Counted from the stretch's first letter, positions 10,335-22,830 are shown. The stretch: 64,000 nucleotides of DNA from Corythucha ciliata (GCA_038030265.1 CM075937.1:33770198-33834197), one strand, 5' to 3'. Program-made: numbers and translations. Notes: a model not told the origin generated them from the sequence alone.

Positions 10335-11940
10335 TAGGGTGACCAGATGCCAAAGTAGTTTCCGAGGACGCCTGACACGAAAAAGTAGGACGCTTGCGAT
10401 GAAAGTAGGGCACAAAGTAGGACGCCTGAAACACGTTAAAAACGAATCGTTGATCAATTTAATGTTGAAATAGTTGTTCACTAGTTTTAATGAACCAAAT
10501 CCGCAAAATCAATTTTGAAAGAGTGAAGGTCCACAAAAGTTGACTCTAGGGCTAGGGGCCAAAATAACGAAATTTGGGTTTTGAATGAACGAAATTCGGA
10601 AATTTCGTTTTGAAAGAGTCAAATTAATTTTTTGAACTAGCCATTCAACTGGCGAAACTGATTTTAGTAGGAGCGAACCCCAAGAAATTTGGTTTTTTAA
10701 AATCCTTGAAATTGGGTAGGAAATAACAAAGTTCTGTTGAATTGGATTTTTAAGGTTCTTAATTGGAAACATTTTGTTATGAAAGAGAGAAATTGGAGGT
10801 TGAAAACGCCAAAATTGCAAAATTTGTTTCTCTATAGTTCGTATTCCGCCTAATTAGGCGGCCTATTCTCTAACAAAAAAAGCAATATGTTTTTCGTAGC
10901 AATATATAAATTTCATTCATATGTTCGAAAAAATTAATGAAATAGACACATTGCTATGAAAAACATATTGCTTTTTTGTTAGAGAGTTATGCTCCGAGCT
11001 ATTCGAATTAACTGAACCTGCGAAACTAATTTTAGAAATAGCTAAAGGCACGGAATTCAATTTTTGATCGGGCAAATATTACAAAAATTGGGGTTTAAAG
11101 GACGCAAAGTTCTCGAAATTGGGTTTTATAGGGGCCGTGTCCACAATTGTGGGGTTTGAATGAGCGAAACTCCACAAAAATTGTTTATGAAAGAGCAAAC
11201 TCACAAAAATCTGGCTTTGAAAGAGGATAACTCACAAATTTTAGTTTTTAAAAGCGTAAAAATCCACAAAGTTGGGGTAGGGTATTACAAAAATCCATGA
11301 AATTCGGTTTTCAAGGTGCCAAGTTTGAAACATTTGGTTATGGAAAAGCGAAAACGGGGTTTGAAAAAGCCGAAATCACATTTGTTTTTTTAGTCGTTCG
11401 TATGTTGCCAAGTGATTTTTTCAAACTAACCGAGCCTGTACGGATTTGTATAAAGAGCTAACCGAAATGGTTTTATTGGAGCCCAGTCCACAAAATTCGG
11501 TTTTAATGAGCAAAGTTCACAAAACTGAGTTTTGAAAGAGCTAAACTAGCGAAATTGGGGTTTTGAAATTGAAAATCCCGTGAAATTGGGATTTGAACGA
11601 TACGAATCCGCTAAATTTTGTTTTGAATGAACAAAATTCGGCGAAATAGGGTTGGCGGAGTAAAAGTGACCAAATATGAATTGTAACCAATGAATTGTGC
11701 CAAACGCGAGTGATCACGGTCGAATGTTCCAGATTGTGGGGTAAGTGCCGGATGCTAAGCCCCTCAGCTTGACCGTGAAAGATGTTGGGACTAGACATTA
11801 CATGTTGAGACCGAAAAGTAGGACAAAAAAGAGGACAACAAAGAGGACCCTCCCCGGACACCCATGAGCCATGGAAAATGAGCCCGGACGGTCTGAAAAG
11901 TAGGACCTGTCCGGGGAAAGTAGGACCTCTGGTCACCCTA
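10335..11940. mobile_element. hAT-like non-autonomous transposon, 1.6 kb, with 8-bp target duplication
   Basis: The element begins TAGGGTGACCAGA and ends with the exact inverse TCTGGTCACCCTA. It is flanked on both sides by CCCCTCTG (10327-10334 and 11941-11948), an 8-bp duplication typical of hAT transposition, and the TIR begins with the YAGGG seen in that superfamily. Both ends carry AAAGTAGGAC words as subterminal repeats. The interior is mostly a family B degenerate array (about 10500-11690) with a separate small MITE inside (10864-10989). No transposase frame is present. A second, decayed copy lies at about 14340-16013. Confidence 0.8.
10864..10989. mobile_element. TATTCTCTAAC MITE, copy 1
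   Basis: The left end is TATTCTCTAACAAAAAAAGC, then a CAATATG word; the right end is its inverse, CATATTGC followed by TTTTTTGTTAGAGAGTTA. It is about 126 bp with an AT-rich centre that includes TTCATTCATATG. A second copy lies at 40673-40800. It is nested in the hAT-like element. Confidence 0.65.
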
Positions 11941-12077
11941 CCCCTCTGGCTACGCCCATGAGCACACTTATAGATATTTAGATTGTAACATTTCGAAAAC
12001 GTATGAAATCAAGTGAAGTAGCACTATAGTACCAAAGGAACAGATATTTTGCTAGAGTACCTAGTGTTGCATCTTAC

Positions 12078-12140
12078 GTGGCATGTAACTTGTTTTCTCC
12101 ACAAAGAGTACAGCAAAAGTTGGTTGTTGAATTTCACGGA
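12078..12140 (-). CDS. Tentative second exon of the chemoreceptor gene
   Basis: The minus strand has acceptor TTTCCAG|TCC at 12141 and donor CAC|GTAAGA at 12077. The 63 nt between read SVKFNNQLLL then YSLWRKQVTCH, which resembles the intracellular segment before the last helix of gustatory receptors (a QLL motif, then V.FTACG in relatives). The exon is phase 0 on both sides, as is common for the C-terminal introns of that family. The final exon with the TYxxxxxQF signature was not found further left. Confidence 0.4.
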
Positions 12141-12214
12141 CTGGAAACATGAAAAGTTAAAAAAAACGCTCCAAGTGTTTGAAAATAAACATGTTCACTT
12201 GCATAAATAGTCAC

Positions 12215-13138
12215 GTTAGAACATTTGGTGGTGTACAAATAAATGTCAGTCGAACAAGCTATGAGGCGCAGGACAAAATGTATGACGTGAACATATATAT
12301 ACCGATCGGCCGTTCTGAATACAATGACGTGGAGACCGACGTCAAATAGATTCACCAGGAGAATGAGCGACGTTGTTAGGGCGTTTAAAATGAAAAAAAT
12401 TCCGTAGATCGAATTAATGTGTCGAACGATCGAGCATATTTCGAAATGAGCTCGAACCAGGCGGTCGACGTCCAATCTCTGATGTTCTTTACGTTCTAAA
12501 AGTTCAACGAGGGTTTTTGATTGTGTCTCAAGAGCAATAAGATAGCCCAAAAGAGAATTGACTAAAAAACTTTTGAACAATAAAATAACGTCGACGTTAA
12601 CCAATTGTAAAAGTAAAGAAGACTGGTCACCACTAAGAACGTAGAAGGCAAGCCTTAATGCGACACAAGCAACTGACATTGTAACCACAACGATAAAATA
12701 GAAATTAATGAAAAACGCGTTATAACTAAATTCAACAAAGTACCGGATCTCTCTATCCAACTTTTCTATTGAATTCCAAACTTGACCGAAACCCTTTCTA
12801 TTGAACATAATCATCAACACATAGGCGATGTCACATCCCAGCAGACCAACGACATTCGGTTTTTCATACCAGGTATGCTCATGGTTCAAATTATAAAACT
12901 TAAACATGAGCCAAACGAGCAAAAGCAAGCCAAATGAAAAGATCAAATGAGCAACGGACGCGACAAAGAAAGGCCACGAGCTTTCGTTTCCCCTGCGAGG
13001 CATAATTCCGAGAAATTGGATGGCACGGGTAACGGCTCTTTTATAGGACTTGAAACGTCTGGTTTGTGCCATCGTGTCTGTGTAACTGAAGACGGAAGAA
13101 AGAAAAGACCGCGGGTGATTTTGACACTTGAAAAACAA
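12215..13138 (-). CDS. Gustatory-receptor-like seven-helix protein, large first exon
   Basis: One long minus-strand frame encodes a protein with at least six hydrophobic segments: around VAHLIFSFGLLLLVWLMF, VVGLLGCDIAYVLMIMF, INFYFIVVVTMSVACVAL, VILLFKSFLVNSLLGYLI, IYGIFFILNALTTSLILL and VIHFVLRLIACSTDIYLY. The hydrophilic loop LETQSKTLVELLERKEHQRL lies between helices 4 and 5. Size, helix spacing and one big 5' exon fit the insect GR (7tm_7) family, which forms ligand-gated channels in sensory neurons with an intracellular N-terminus. The start may be Met at 13138 or the later Met at 13072 (MAQTRRFKSY). The exon probably ends at AAC|GTGACT (12215). Ligand unknown. The gene may be incomplete, because helix 7 is not found. 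Confidence 0.72.
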
Positions 13139-13718
13139 CTCATTATAGAAATATTTTTTATTCTCTCAAAATAAAGCTGCAACAATGGTTGTTTATGACA
13201 TAAAAGAATTGAAAACAATATGGATTACCTTCAATAACAAACAGTACGATAACAATCACAAACAAATTTTTCATCGTCGCTCAACAAAATCAATAAAAAG
13301 TAAAAATAGCGACACAAAAATTAAAGTAATGAAAACAGCATTAGACTACTTTTTCAACAAGAGTTTTACAATCATAAAAATATATATTTTTTTCTCATTA
13401 AAATTCCCTAAAACTCTACTGTTTTAACGGCGGTTGTTCAATGTATCCAATAGTTTATCACAATAGTAGAGAGCCTAAGCGAGCACCACGTAAGAGTTTG
13501 TGCATATTAATAACAAGAGAGACAAAAACGATTAGCATACAGAGACATGGCACGGTTTATAAACCCTCAAAAATGGCACAAGTATGGTTTCGATTTTTTT
13601 TTTTTTTTTTTTTTTTTACAGGCAAAATTGACATGGTGCACCAAATTTCTGGCTTAAAGGCAAGACAAATCATCAGAAAAAGTCAGATCATTGTAGGATC
13701 GTCGAATATATATATATA
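13139..13718. other. Intergenic between chemoreceptor and NTAN1
   Basis: The stretch is AT-rich, with a T23 run near 13595 and a TA microsatellite near 13707. It should contain the NTAN1 3' UTR. No other feature is seen. Confidence 0.45.
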
Positions 13719-16700
13719 TTAATATCTAAAAGGCGTCCAAGTTCCAGACAGTTCATCTCTTCTGTAGTAGTGAGGTCGATTGTCTCTGAAGACAGTAATG
13801 GCGGGAAAAGGATTTTCTTGGATATATTTAAGGGCCGCTCGGACCTAAACAAAATGGTTAAAAAAATTGAAAGGTTCGAAAATTATTTTCATTTTGAAAT
13901 CAAAAAAATGCGTAGTAAGAACATACGGTAGAGTATCGTAACGTACCTGCATAACAAAGTGCGGGGGTTCGACATCAGGGGACGTTGACAAGTGCTGGAG
14001 GATAAAATCGTCGGACTGTTCAAGCCACAAGTCAACACCACGCAGTGGGTCGTAATTGAATGGTCCTATCCTAAGGAGACCCAGGCTGCAATCGTAGACA
14101 TCAAGTACCTGAAAAAGAGAATATTTTCAACAAAAAAAATGCTGAGAACTACACAGGCGCGCACATTGTCTGCAGCTCTTCAATTTTTGCACGCCTCTAA
14201 CCGTCCAAACAACAAAAAATCGTCCAGCTTTGTTTTTTTCCTTATTATTTTTTTTCTTAATTTTTCTTCCTCGGCCCTTTCTCCCAAATAGACAACTGAC
14301 GGTTTATCACCAAAATCGTATCAACAGATTTAAAAGCGGATTTCGAGGACGCCTGGCACGAAAAAGTAGGAAACTTGCGACGCAAAGTAGGACACACCAG
14401 CTAGAGGACGCCTAAAATCAAGTTAACAACGACTATAATTCGTTGATCAGTTTGAAGGTTAAATTTGTTGTTTACTCGACTAGAATGTCGTGCTAGTTTA
14501 TGATAGCAATGTAACGGCTTCAGTGGCGTAAAGCTATGTCCCCACTTGTGCCTATTTTCGCGTGCGTCATAGCGCACGGTGTGTTGAACGTGAGGAATGC
14601 GCTATTGCATGCCTCAAAAAGCTGGAAGGATATAAGAAATTGCGTGCATAGCTTAGACGCATGCGTTGATGAAAGTTGAAGCGAAAGTTGAAAAGGCGTG
14701 TTGAATTGAAAGACGAAGACAAAAACGCACCGCAGACGAAAACCCGCGGAGGTGCAGCTAAAAATGTCGACCGAACGCCCTCCCCCACCTCTTTTCCAAC
14801 CTAAACCAGCGAATTAATCTCGAACAACGGCTCTTCTGAACCTTTTGGGCACGGAGTACACCGATTACTGGCTAATAGCAGAACATCTCCATTGGCAAAA
14901 GCAGGGCTATTAAAGGAGATCCGGCCACACGAAAAATTTGACGCTCCTGACAGGAGTCACAGGATTCCGGTGATCGAAGGGATTCAATTTTCTGAATTAG
15001 TCAAACCTGCGAAATTGTTTTCAGTAAGAACAAAAACCACGAAATTTGGGGAAGCGTGAACATCAGCGAAATTGGGGTACTAAATAACAAAAAGCCGAGA
15101 AACTTTGTTTTTATGGTGTCAAAGAAACCTTTGGTTATGGAAGAGTGAAAATCTCCACCGAAATTGTGATTCTCGTTCGGGAAAAAGCCAATTGTTACTT
15201 TGTCGTTCGTTTTTTGCCAAATTAGTTTTTTGAATTAACTGAAACCTGCGAAACTGATTTTACAAGGAGCTAGAGCCACGAAATTTGGTTTTGAACAAGT
15301 AAAAATCCTCAAAATTGGGTTTAAAGGAGCCAAGTTCACGGAATTGGGTTCTGAAAGAGCCAAAGTTCGTAATGTGCGGAATCCCCATGCCGTGTTCCTG
15401 AGTAGGTAAATTTATAGAACGGCGCAGACCTCCGCTCCACACGATAGTACGGTAGTGCTATCGCGCTTATTTTTCTTTTCAGGTCTCCTCAAGTTGTAAA
15501 TCAGGCAGTAAAGTCACGAGTGATCATTTCAACAGTCCATTTTAAGGGGAGACAAGTGATTGTGGCCGTGGGGAAGCTGGTGGGTGGGGGGATTTCAATG
15601 ACGCGGATAGTCGAACGTGGTCGAATAGTGGATCAAGGCAGTATGGGGATTCCGTACATTCACAAAAACTGTCTGGTAAAAGTCCGATTCTCCCACTTTA
15701 ATCGAGGCAATTCGGACTTTTACCATGCTTGTATGAGAATCATAAGATTTAACGTAATAGCCCGAATATTGAATCACTCGAACTATGATCAACGTCGCTG
15801 GTTGATGCTAGGACTTACCGGTAAATACTAAAATTTACCAGCCGTCCGTCTTTTACCGTAACATAAATACCAGACGCTACAATAAGTAGAGACCGAACAG
15901 AAGGACAAAAAATTGAACAATTCTGACATCTCTCCGGACGTCTTAAAAATGAGGTCGGACGCTCTAAAACGTAGGACATGCCGCAGGAAAGTAGGTCGTC
16001 CGGACTCTCTAACCATGATTCGCTGTTTAGATCACAAATCCGAGAACTAGCATTCTGAACATAGATCTCTATTGATGAAATTGATTAATCCAAGTCAAGT
16101 TTCTGGGGTTGAATTCACTTCCTTCAAGCTGTATTGTAAGTTACAGAGAACGAATTTGTCAGTATCAAGAGAGTTTGGCGAGTTCATGACAACAAAAATA
16201 ACCCAAGGCATATATTGTTAGGAGGCTAAATCAGGTTTCTCAACAGAAAACCGGTAGGTAATGCCGCGATAAATTATAATTTGTCGTTCAGTTTCCTGGC
16301 CTAATGATCAGTTTATGGAAAAACGGCCATTGTGCCGGGTAGCTAGTTTGATGGGCCTAATTTCCAGTTGCCAAACCTGGCAAGTTTCTTTGGAGACACA
16401 ATTAAAAGAGAGAGCCAGAGAGCCAAAGTATCATTTTCTGGGGTAAAAATTGACACCTTTTACACTTTGATAGGCTACTCCGACAGTTGAGAGGCTAAAG
16501 TGAGAGTTTTTGATGGATAAACGGCGTTTTTCCGATTTCCACGAACACTTTCTGACGAGAAATTGATGGTTTTATCGTAAATTTTCAAGTTTCTTGGGAA
16601 AAATTACCTCTCTGAGATGGATAGTAATTTTCTTGGGGTTAATTAACGACCTCTTTTGGGATGATCAGTTTTTTGATATTGAATAGTGTGTTATTGGGCA

Positions 16701-17840
16701 TAAATTGGCCCAATTTATAACATACGTGAATAAATCTAAAACGTCAATCATACCTGAGGTCCGTGATGTCCTCCAGTGAAATGTCTCGCCGCCCTCAATG
16801 CTTGCTCGGGTCCCTTGTCGGGGAAAGTAGCCGGGAACACTTCCCCAGTTTTGACGTCAACGCCGATCCCGTACAGAATGGGAGCCGGAATACCATTTCT
16901 AAGCGTCGTATTCAATTCTCCAACCGTCGCGTTGATCAGATCAACTTCGACTGGTTGTTTATGGAATGCATCTTTCAAAAACAGAGGGGAAAAAAAATCA
17001 AGATAAACCCTTCGATTGTTCAGTTTTTTGTTTTCATAATAGTAAAAGGGCTTACGGATAACTGTAAAAAACATGTCTTCGTTAAAATTATGCGGATCTG
17101 AATACCCGCCTACAAGTTGCAGTTGTAAACGACCCTCCTGGTATCCCATCGATAATTCTTGAACCCTCGAAATCATATTCATGACGCCCTCTTCAATTCC
17201 AACCGAGTCGAAGTGACAAAGGCATACTGCACCGCTCCCTAAACATGAAAATTATAAACAAAGAAGGGCAATGTTGTAAACTTGCTGTAAATCTACTGTG
17301 CATTAAATTTGTGATGGTTATCGTTATTCCACTGGAGCCGTTAAAAAATATATATAGTTAATCTTGGTATAAACCACTCTGGATTTTACTCTGTAGGGGG
17401 GAGGGGAGGGACACGATAGCCATCAATAAATTGCCACACTGTAGTAAAAAAGATCATACATACGTATTTATGGGTAAATATAATAACAGGAAATTACCTA
17501 AGTGCCTCAAGACAACCAATAAACAAGTTGTAGCGTCGTCAGATCCGATAATGTTGACATTTTCTAGACGCAAACGGAAAAACAATGATTATGCGCACTA
17601 AGTTGTTAACGCCCTTTAAATCAGGAAAGAAGAATTAAAAAAGAACTGACTGTCATGAGGCACAGTAACAGCCATTTCACGTTGTTGTACATAGAGCAAA
17701 CCGACGGGCCCGACAACTTTGGACGGTATTGACAACAGATGAGATGCAGCCTCGCGAAATAACGGATGCGAATGTATCAAACTGGATGTATTCGGTGGCA
17801 ACGGCTCCTCTAGAGGTACACCGCCCACCAAAATCACCAT
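13719..17840 (-). CDS. NTAN1: Protein N-terminal asparagine amidohydrolase
   Basis: This is a complete six-exon gene: 17840-17651, 17563-17498, 17238-17056, 16971-16754, 14108-13947 and 13844-13719 (stop). Phases are consistent and the 945-nt CDS encodes 314 residues (human 310). NTAN1 deamidates N-terminal Asn to Asp, making a secondary destabilising residue in the Arg/N-degron pathway; it acts in cytosol and nucleus. Family landmarks, in order, are VVGPVGLLYVQQREMAVTVP, IIGSDDATTCLLVVLRHLGS with the proposed nucleophilic Cys at about residue 77, LQLQLVGGYSDP, ILYGIGVDVKTGEVFPATF, DKGPEQALRAARHFTGG, LLRIGPFNYDPL and HLSTSPDVEPPHFV. All introns are GT-AG. Intron 4 (14109-16753) is long because it hosts a decayed hAT-like element. 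Confidence 0.96.
14340..16013. mobile_element. Second, decayed copy of the 1.6-kb hAT-like element
   Basis: The left part, CGAGGACGCCTGGCACGAAA and then AAGTAGGA, matches 10359-10400 and stays similar for about 130 bp. The right part (15885-16013) matches 11805-11940, with GAGACCGAACAGAAGGACAA and GGAAAGTAGGTCGTCCGG. The TIRs themselves are mutated. The interior again has a family B array (15000-15370). It is in the same orientation as the intact copy and lies inside NTAN1 intron 4. Confidence 0.65.
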
Positions 17841-18324
17841 GGCTTCAAATTGTGATTGATTTACGGTTCAACCTAAGGACAGAATAAATATAGAACAAAT
17901 AATTAATAATATAATTGGGAAAGAAAGCGGATTTTCATTTATTTATTCTAAACTCCGACCTCTCCACTTTCTGCTCATCAAGAGTTTTATACTTAAGAGA
18001 GCTAGCGGAGGTATGTTACAACTTCGACTAGTGATGTGAGGTACCGGTTGAGGTCAAAGCACCTTCGCAAGATCTCGTCGAAGAGAAAGAAAAAAATATA
18101 AAAAAAGACGGGATGAACTTTTTTTGTATGATTTACTACTCAAAAGTATTTTTTTTCTCCAAAAACAAATGAGTCACGCAAGGTGTTTGCCAACTGTTCT
18201 TTCAGTACCGATAAATTCACTGTTTTCCAGGCCATCTTTTTAAAAATAATACAATACTGAGAGCTGATTACCATTAGGAAACAATATAATGTTCTTCTTA
18301 GCTTCACATGGTCTACATTTAAAT
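17841..18324. other. NTAN1 5' flank
   Basis: Upstream of the NTAN1 start codon. No TATA box is assigned and no other gene is visible. Confidence 0.4.
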
Positions 18325-18760
18325 TTATAATTTTTCCCGAATGCTCAACGACGACAACTTCCCCTCATCACTTTCATAAGAGACTTCATTCAAAATAATA
18401 TCGTGACAAAGGGGAAAGAGGGTGGCTATCTTTTTATCGTTATTTATGCCAAGGAATATATGGATCATTCCATTGAAAAAATTTAAATTAACAAACTCAG
18501 TAGTCACTTAAAAAAAGATAAAAAGCTCTATCGTCTATTTCCAGTTACTCAACCTTCGATGCAGTCAATGTGATATGTTTTTTCCTTCCCTGCCATAATC
18601 CAATCTCAGTCAACGATAATGATTTTTCTAACTTGAAAAGATAAACGTTTTTTTCTTCTTCTTCTTCTTCCCAAGTTTCTTCCCATAGCATTAATAACCC
18701 GCTCAAAAATATGGCCATACACGAAAATCTCATCTTAATTGGTTCAAGATGCCAGCACAA
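18325..18760 (-). CDS. Tentative small two-exon secreted protein
   Basis: Exon 1, 18760-18554, ends at CGAAG|GTTGAG. A 58-bp intron with acceptor CTGAG|TTT leads to exon 2, 18495-18325 (stop), in frame. From the second Met (18733) the protein starts MRFSCMAIFLSGLLMLWEET, a likely signal peptide, followed by a run of Glu. Later segments are LTEIGLWQGRKKHITLTASK, FVNLNFFNGMIHIFLGINN and KIATLFPLCHDIILNEVSY. I recognise no family. The acceptor is not typical, so the join is uncertain, and the reading frames could be chance. Confidence 0.3.
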
Positions 18761-21185
18761 TTTACAGAAGAAGAAAAAAAAATTAAAATAAATAGTCCAA
18801 AGTTCAGAAGTTAAGGGAGAGAGAGCCTGAGACTAAAAAACTAGGTACGCCTTTTTAAAGCCTTAACAACTTCGCTATCTTGTAAAGCTCCAACTTGGGA
18901 CTTTCTCTCATCAATTTTGAAAACGCACGACTGCAGGGTGGAGAAGGCATTCGGAAAAGGATAGACGGTCGGGGTGGGGCTAAGAAACAAGAAGCTGACC
19001 CAGAGATAGAAAAAAGATAGACAAGACTGCGGACGTGAATAGCAGGAAAGCTCAACAATTTATTTTCGCGTAGGCAGCAACAATTTATGAAGAAATGACG
19101 ATCAATGCCTCGTCGAGGACATGCACCGGCAATTAAGAATTATCCAATAATTAATAAAATCAAAATAATATTCTATGCAGATACGTGTAAATATTTCCCT
19201 TCCATCTAACATCAACCCTCGACTTCGCGCATTTCACTTCATTGAACTATTTCAAATCGTTTGTTCTCCCAAAACGATTAGCTGCTGTGTTCGAAAGCTG
19301 AGGATTGCAGCGGCAGGCAAAATCAAACAAAGGAGATGGTTCTCTTTCGAGAAGTACCCTTAAATCTCATAGAACTTGATTAAAATATAATATTTTCTAG
19401 CTATACGACAATACGAGCGACCTATGTGGTTAGGTGCTCTTTTCAGTCCCCTTTTGATGCATGGAAGAACATGTCTTTTCATCACAGATAAAATAAAATC
19501 ACCCCATTTAAATTCTTTATTGTTGAAAAATTCCTGTTGAATAATTCCTGGCTAGTAGGAATTAAGATTAATGAACAACTTTACCCAACATCACTCCGGA
19601 ACTAGGAACATGTCTCAACGGATGGTAGGGGGAATTTACATGCGTTTCATAATCAAATAGTGTGTGCGCTAAATCATCAATAACTGTGGATTGTTTAGGT
19701 TCCTATTATATTTTGCGCAAAACCAGGCTTATTTTCACGCATCAAAGCATCTTATATGATGGACGGGGGGGGGGGACCAAGTGAAGAGAAGAAAGTAGGA
19801 TTGTGATTTACAAAAACACTTTGCTGAACTAAAATCCCCGGAAGATTGCGATTTTTACAATTACTGCAAAACCGTTAATGGATGATCATATAGCTCTGGC
19901 AAATAAAACCTATAAACATCACAAAAACACACACCAGCCAAGATATACTTGAGCAAAAAGAACGAAGAAAATAAAAAGTTTAGAGTCTCCTAGAAGAGCC
20001 ACACAGCCTAATGCAATCTAGACCCAATTACCACTAACTTACCGCCGCCGTATAGCAACGAGACTATACTTCTTTTAACGAGGCATGTGCATCTTGAAAA
20101 GAGCAATTCAGATTCCTCGTTTGTTGTTCTGTTGTAGGACGATAAAAAATACGTCTGTTTTTCATTTGATCATCAGTTCAACTTAATTATGTTAATTGAC
20201 TAAAGAATTTCCTTAAAGATTGAAATCTTTCCCAAAAATTTATTTTCTCTAAGCAACACCCGGCCATTTAGACTGCAGGTGTAAACAATTCACTCGCAGG
20301 CATTTAATTTAAACGGACGACTTTGTGTGGAGAATTCCAGAGATATTATGAGGTGGGACGTGCAGCGCATGCATAATTACCAGTTCTCTCGGAACTTATA
20401 TATCCGCCCCAGAGGGAAGAAACTCGCATGATAGTCGCCCCCCTCCCTCTAATTCATACCGATTACTCTGCACGACTACCCTCTCCACCAACTATAGGTA
20501 CAAAGTCGTTCTGTATAAACGCCCTTTTAATACGGATAAGTAAATTCACCGGTCCGTGGTGAACGGAGATAACCCCTCCCTTTGTGAACAATTGTTCATT
20601 AATTCATTATACGGAAGATGACCGCCGACGGAACATGATATGGAAGAAACGTGGAGGTCGATTTTAAACGATTACTAAGAGCAGAAAATAAATTAGCTTA
20701 AAACTCTCGGGAGAGAACGCAAACTAACAATTGTGTCTTTATATAACGTGAACTTTATTCGCTCCTGTTTTCACGCCTCAGCGCGAGAATCATTGCGAGT
20801 TGAGCCCAAAGGAGAGTCGTGAAATTAGGGGCGACTGCCATTTCTCGGAATTTCTCATGAGGCAGTTTGAGTTATCGCGCGAATGGCCATCTCCTGGAAG
20901 AAATCATTCATTGCGTGGATTCTAACAAAAATAAAAAAGAAGAAGAACAAAAAACAACGTATTTTGAAGATATTCAACCAACTAGGCCCAGTTTAGGAGA
21001 AAGGCATCGGGTGGACGGGCGGATTACACTAAAATCCTTTACTGTTAACTATATTGCAGTTGGAAGCTCGTCAAATACCACCGTACCGTCAAAACAAGGA
21101 GGGAATGGCAATTGCAGCTTCTCTTTTAAACATTGTCAGCTTGGTTGTTGTAAACTCCAAATACAACAATAGAAAGAACGAATCA
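18761..21185. other. Intergenic, nothing recognised
   Basis: This 2.4-kb stretch has no convincing exon. A G9 run lies near 19765. A TATATA word near 20398 and purine-rich sequence near 20900 are too weak to call a promoter or gene. Confidence 0.4.
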
Positions 21186-21189
21186 AAAA

Positions 21190-21560
21190 TAAATTAGCGA
21201 ATTTCCAAAATCAGTTCCAACAAGAAATCAATCCGTGAAGAAAACTGGGAGGAGGCATTGGGCCAATTCACAACCAATTTAGCGGAATCGGTTCACCCAA
21301 ACAAATACAATTTCGCGTTCGACTTCTTTAACCATGAAATTTCGCGGAGTTGGCACGTTCAAAAGCGATGTTGCGAAGCTGACTAACATATTCAATCATT
21401 CAATGTGGCTTGCCTAATTTAAAACCAATTTAGCGGGGCTATAGCTCGGGCATAAATGCAATTTCGCGGGTTTCACTGCATCAAAAACCAAATTTCGCGC
21501 TTTTGACCAATTTCGGGGCGCAATTTCGTGGGGCATAAGCGATTTGGCGGATTCAGCCTT
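21190..21560 (-). repeat. Family B array, reverse orientation
   Basis: Units such as TCAAAACCAATTTAGCGGGG and AATTTCGCGG recur at about 30-35 bp. They are the reverse complement of the family B unit. Confidence 0.6.
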
Positions 21561-21599
21561 TGATTAGTAAGTACAATAGAATACAAAATCGTTTAAGCC

Positions 21600-22380
21600 C
21601 TTAAATATCTGACAACTTTTTCAGTTTTGCGGTAAAACCTCTACTTTTTTTTCAGGGTGAAATCGGCAGTTTCCTAGTGAAAACTTCTGTTTTCAGGTAA
21701 TTGTTTCATGGTAGAAACTTGAATTTTGCGTTAAAAAATTTCCTCCACAAACCCACCAAAAAACATCAGCAGTTTCAAGGTAAAATTTATATTTTTAGGA
21801 AAAATAGACAAATTAAGTTCAAGGGTAAAATTACCATTATTGTAATGACATTTTCAGTATTGATATAACACGTAAGCTTTGGCGTGAAATCTTTAGCATT
21901 GGACTAAAATTATTGTCACTCTTTGACATCTTCCAAAACCAAAGATTCAACGCCAAAGCTGACGTGTTATATAAAAACTGAAGATTTCAAGACAAAACGA
22001 GTGTTTTTACCCTTGAACTAAAGAGACATTTCCCTCAAAATGAAACGTTTACCCCCCAAAAACTGGTGATTTTACTAGAAAACTGGCCACTTTTCCTCAA
22101 AACTGACGTTTTTTAAGCTCAAAATTGAATTTTTGGTTCTATAGAACGGCAAACAGAAAAATAAAGTTTTCACCACAAACTGTCGATTTCGCCCTAGAAA
22201 TAAATTAACTGCTTTACCCCAAAAGTAAAAATTTTACATAGAAACTGGCGATTTTAGCCCAAAATTACGATTTAAGCACAAAAATTGCGATTTTAGCACC
22301 AAAATGGCGATTCTAAGCAAGTAGGTACTGATAATGTGATTTTTGCGTAAAACCGTTAATTTCATCACTCTACTGGCGAT
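21600..22380 (+). repeat. Family E degenerate array (GGCGATTTTAGCCCAAAA)
   Basis: A short unit near AAACTGGCGATTTTAGCCCA repeats with 22-35-bp spacing. It is clearest at 22210-22320. An inverted-repeat element sits inside (21851-21984). A related run is at 41380-41640. Confidence 0.55.
21851..21984. mobile_element. Inverted-repeat element within family E array
   Basis: The left arm includes GATATAACACGTAAGCTTTG and the right arm GCCAAAGCTGACGTGTTATA. Arms are about 40 bp around a 50-bp centre. Boundaries are uncertain because the arms merge with array sequence. Confidence 0.5.
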
Positions 22381-22770
22381 TTTAGATTTCGTAAAAGCGT
22401 AATCCGAGAAATTGGGTTTTCAGTGAGTTTGACCTGCGGAAATGGTCTATTTGGTACGAAAAATTCGCAAAAATAGTTGTAGAATTAGGCAACCCCAAAA
22501 AATTAATTTTCCAGTCACGGAAACCCACGGCTTTCGCGAAACAAATCCGCGAATTGATGTTTTTTAGACAGCAAAATTTCGTTGGTTTTAAGTGAGCCAA
22601 ACGCACCAAGAGGCCAAAATGCGGCGAAATCAGGTTCCAAATTCGCAAAATTGAGGTTGTAATGCTAAACATGAGAAATTCGCCTTATAGTTGAGTCAGA
22701 TCTGTGAAAATGTATTTTTCGGGCGCAAAAATCCTCGATTTTTTTTTAGTGAGCAAAATTCGAGAAATGT

Positions 22771-22805
<35 letters not shown>

Positions 22806-22830
22806 TGAGCGCTAACGTAAAAAAATGTGC
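22380..22830 (+). repeat. Family B array with poly(T) tract
   Basis: Family B units fill 22380-22765, followed by a T33 run (22771-22803) and a further TTTAGTGAGC unit. To the right, the segment ending in GGGCTGGGCAGCTGCC (about 22868) also occurs inverted at 40975-41110 next to similar units. Confidence 0.6.

Noticed and set aside
3225..11700. CRISPR array, because short units repeat at regular spacing
   Set aside because: The units are degenerate with no constant repeat and unique spacer; the genome is eukaryotic.
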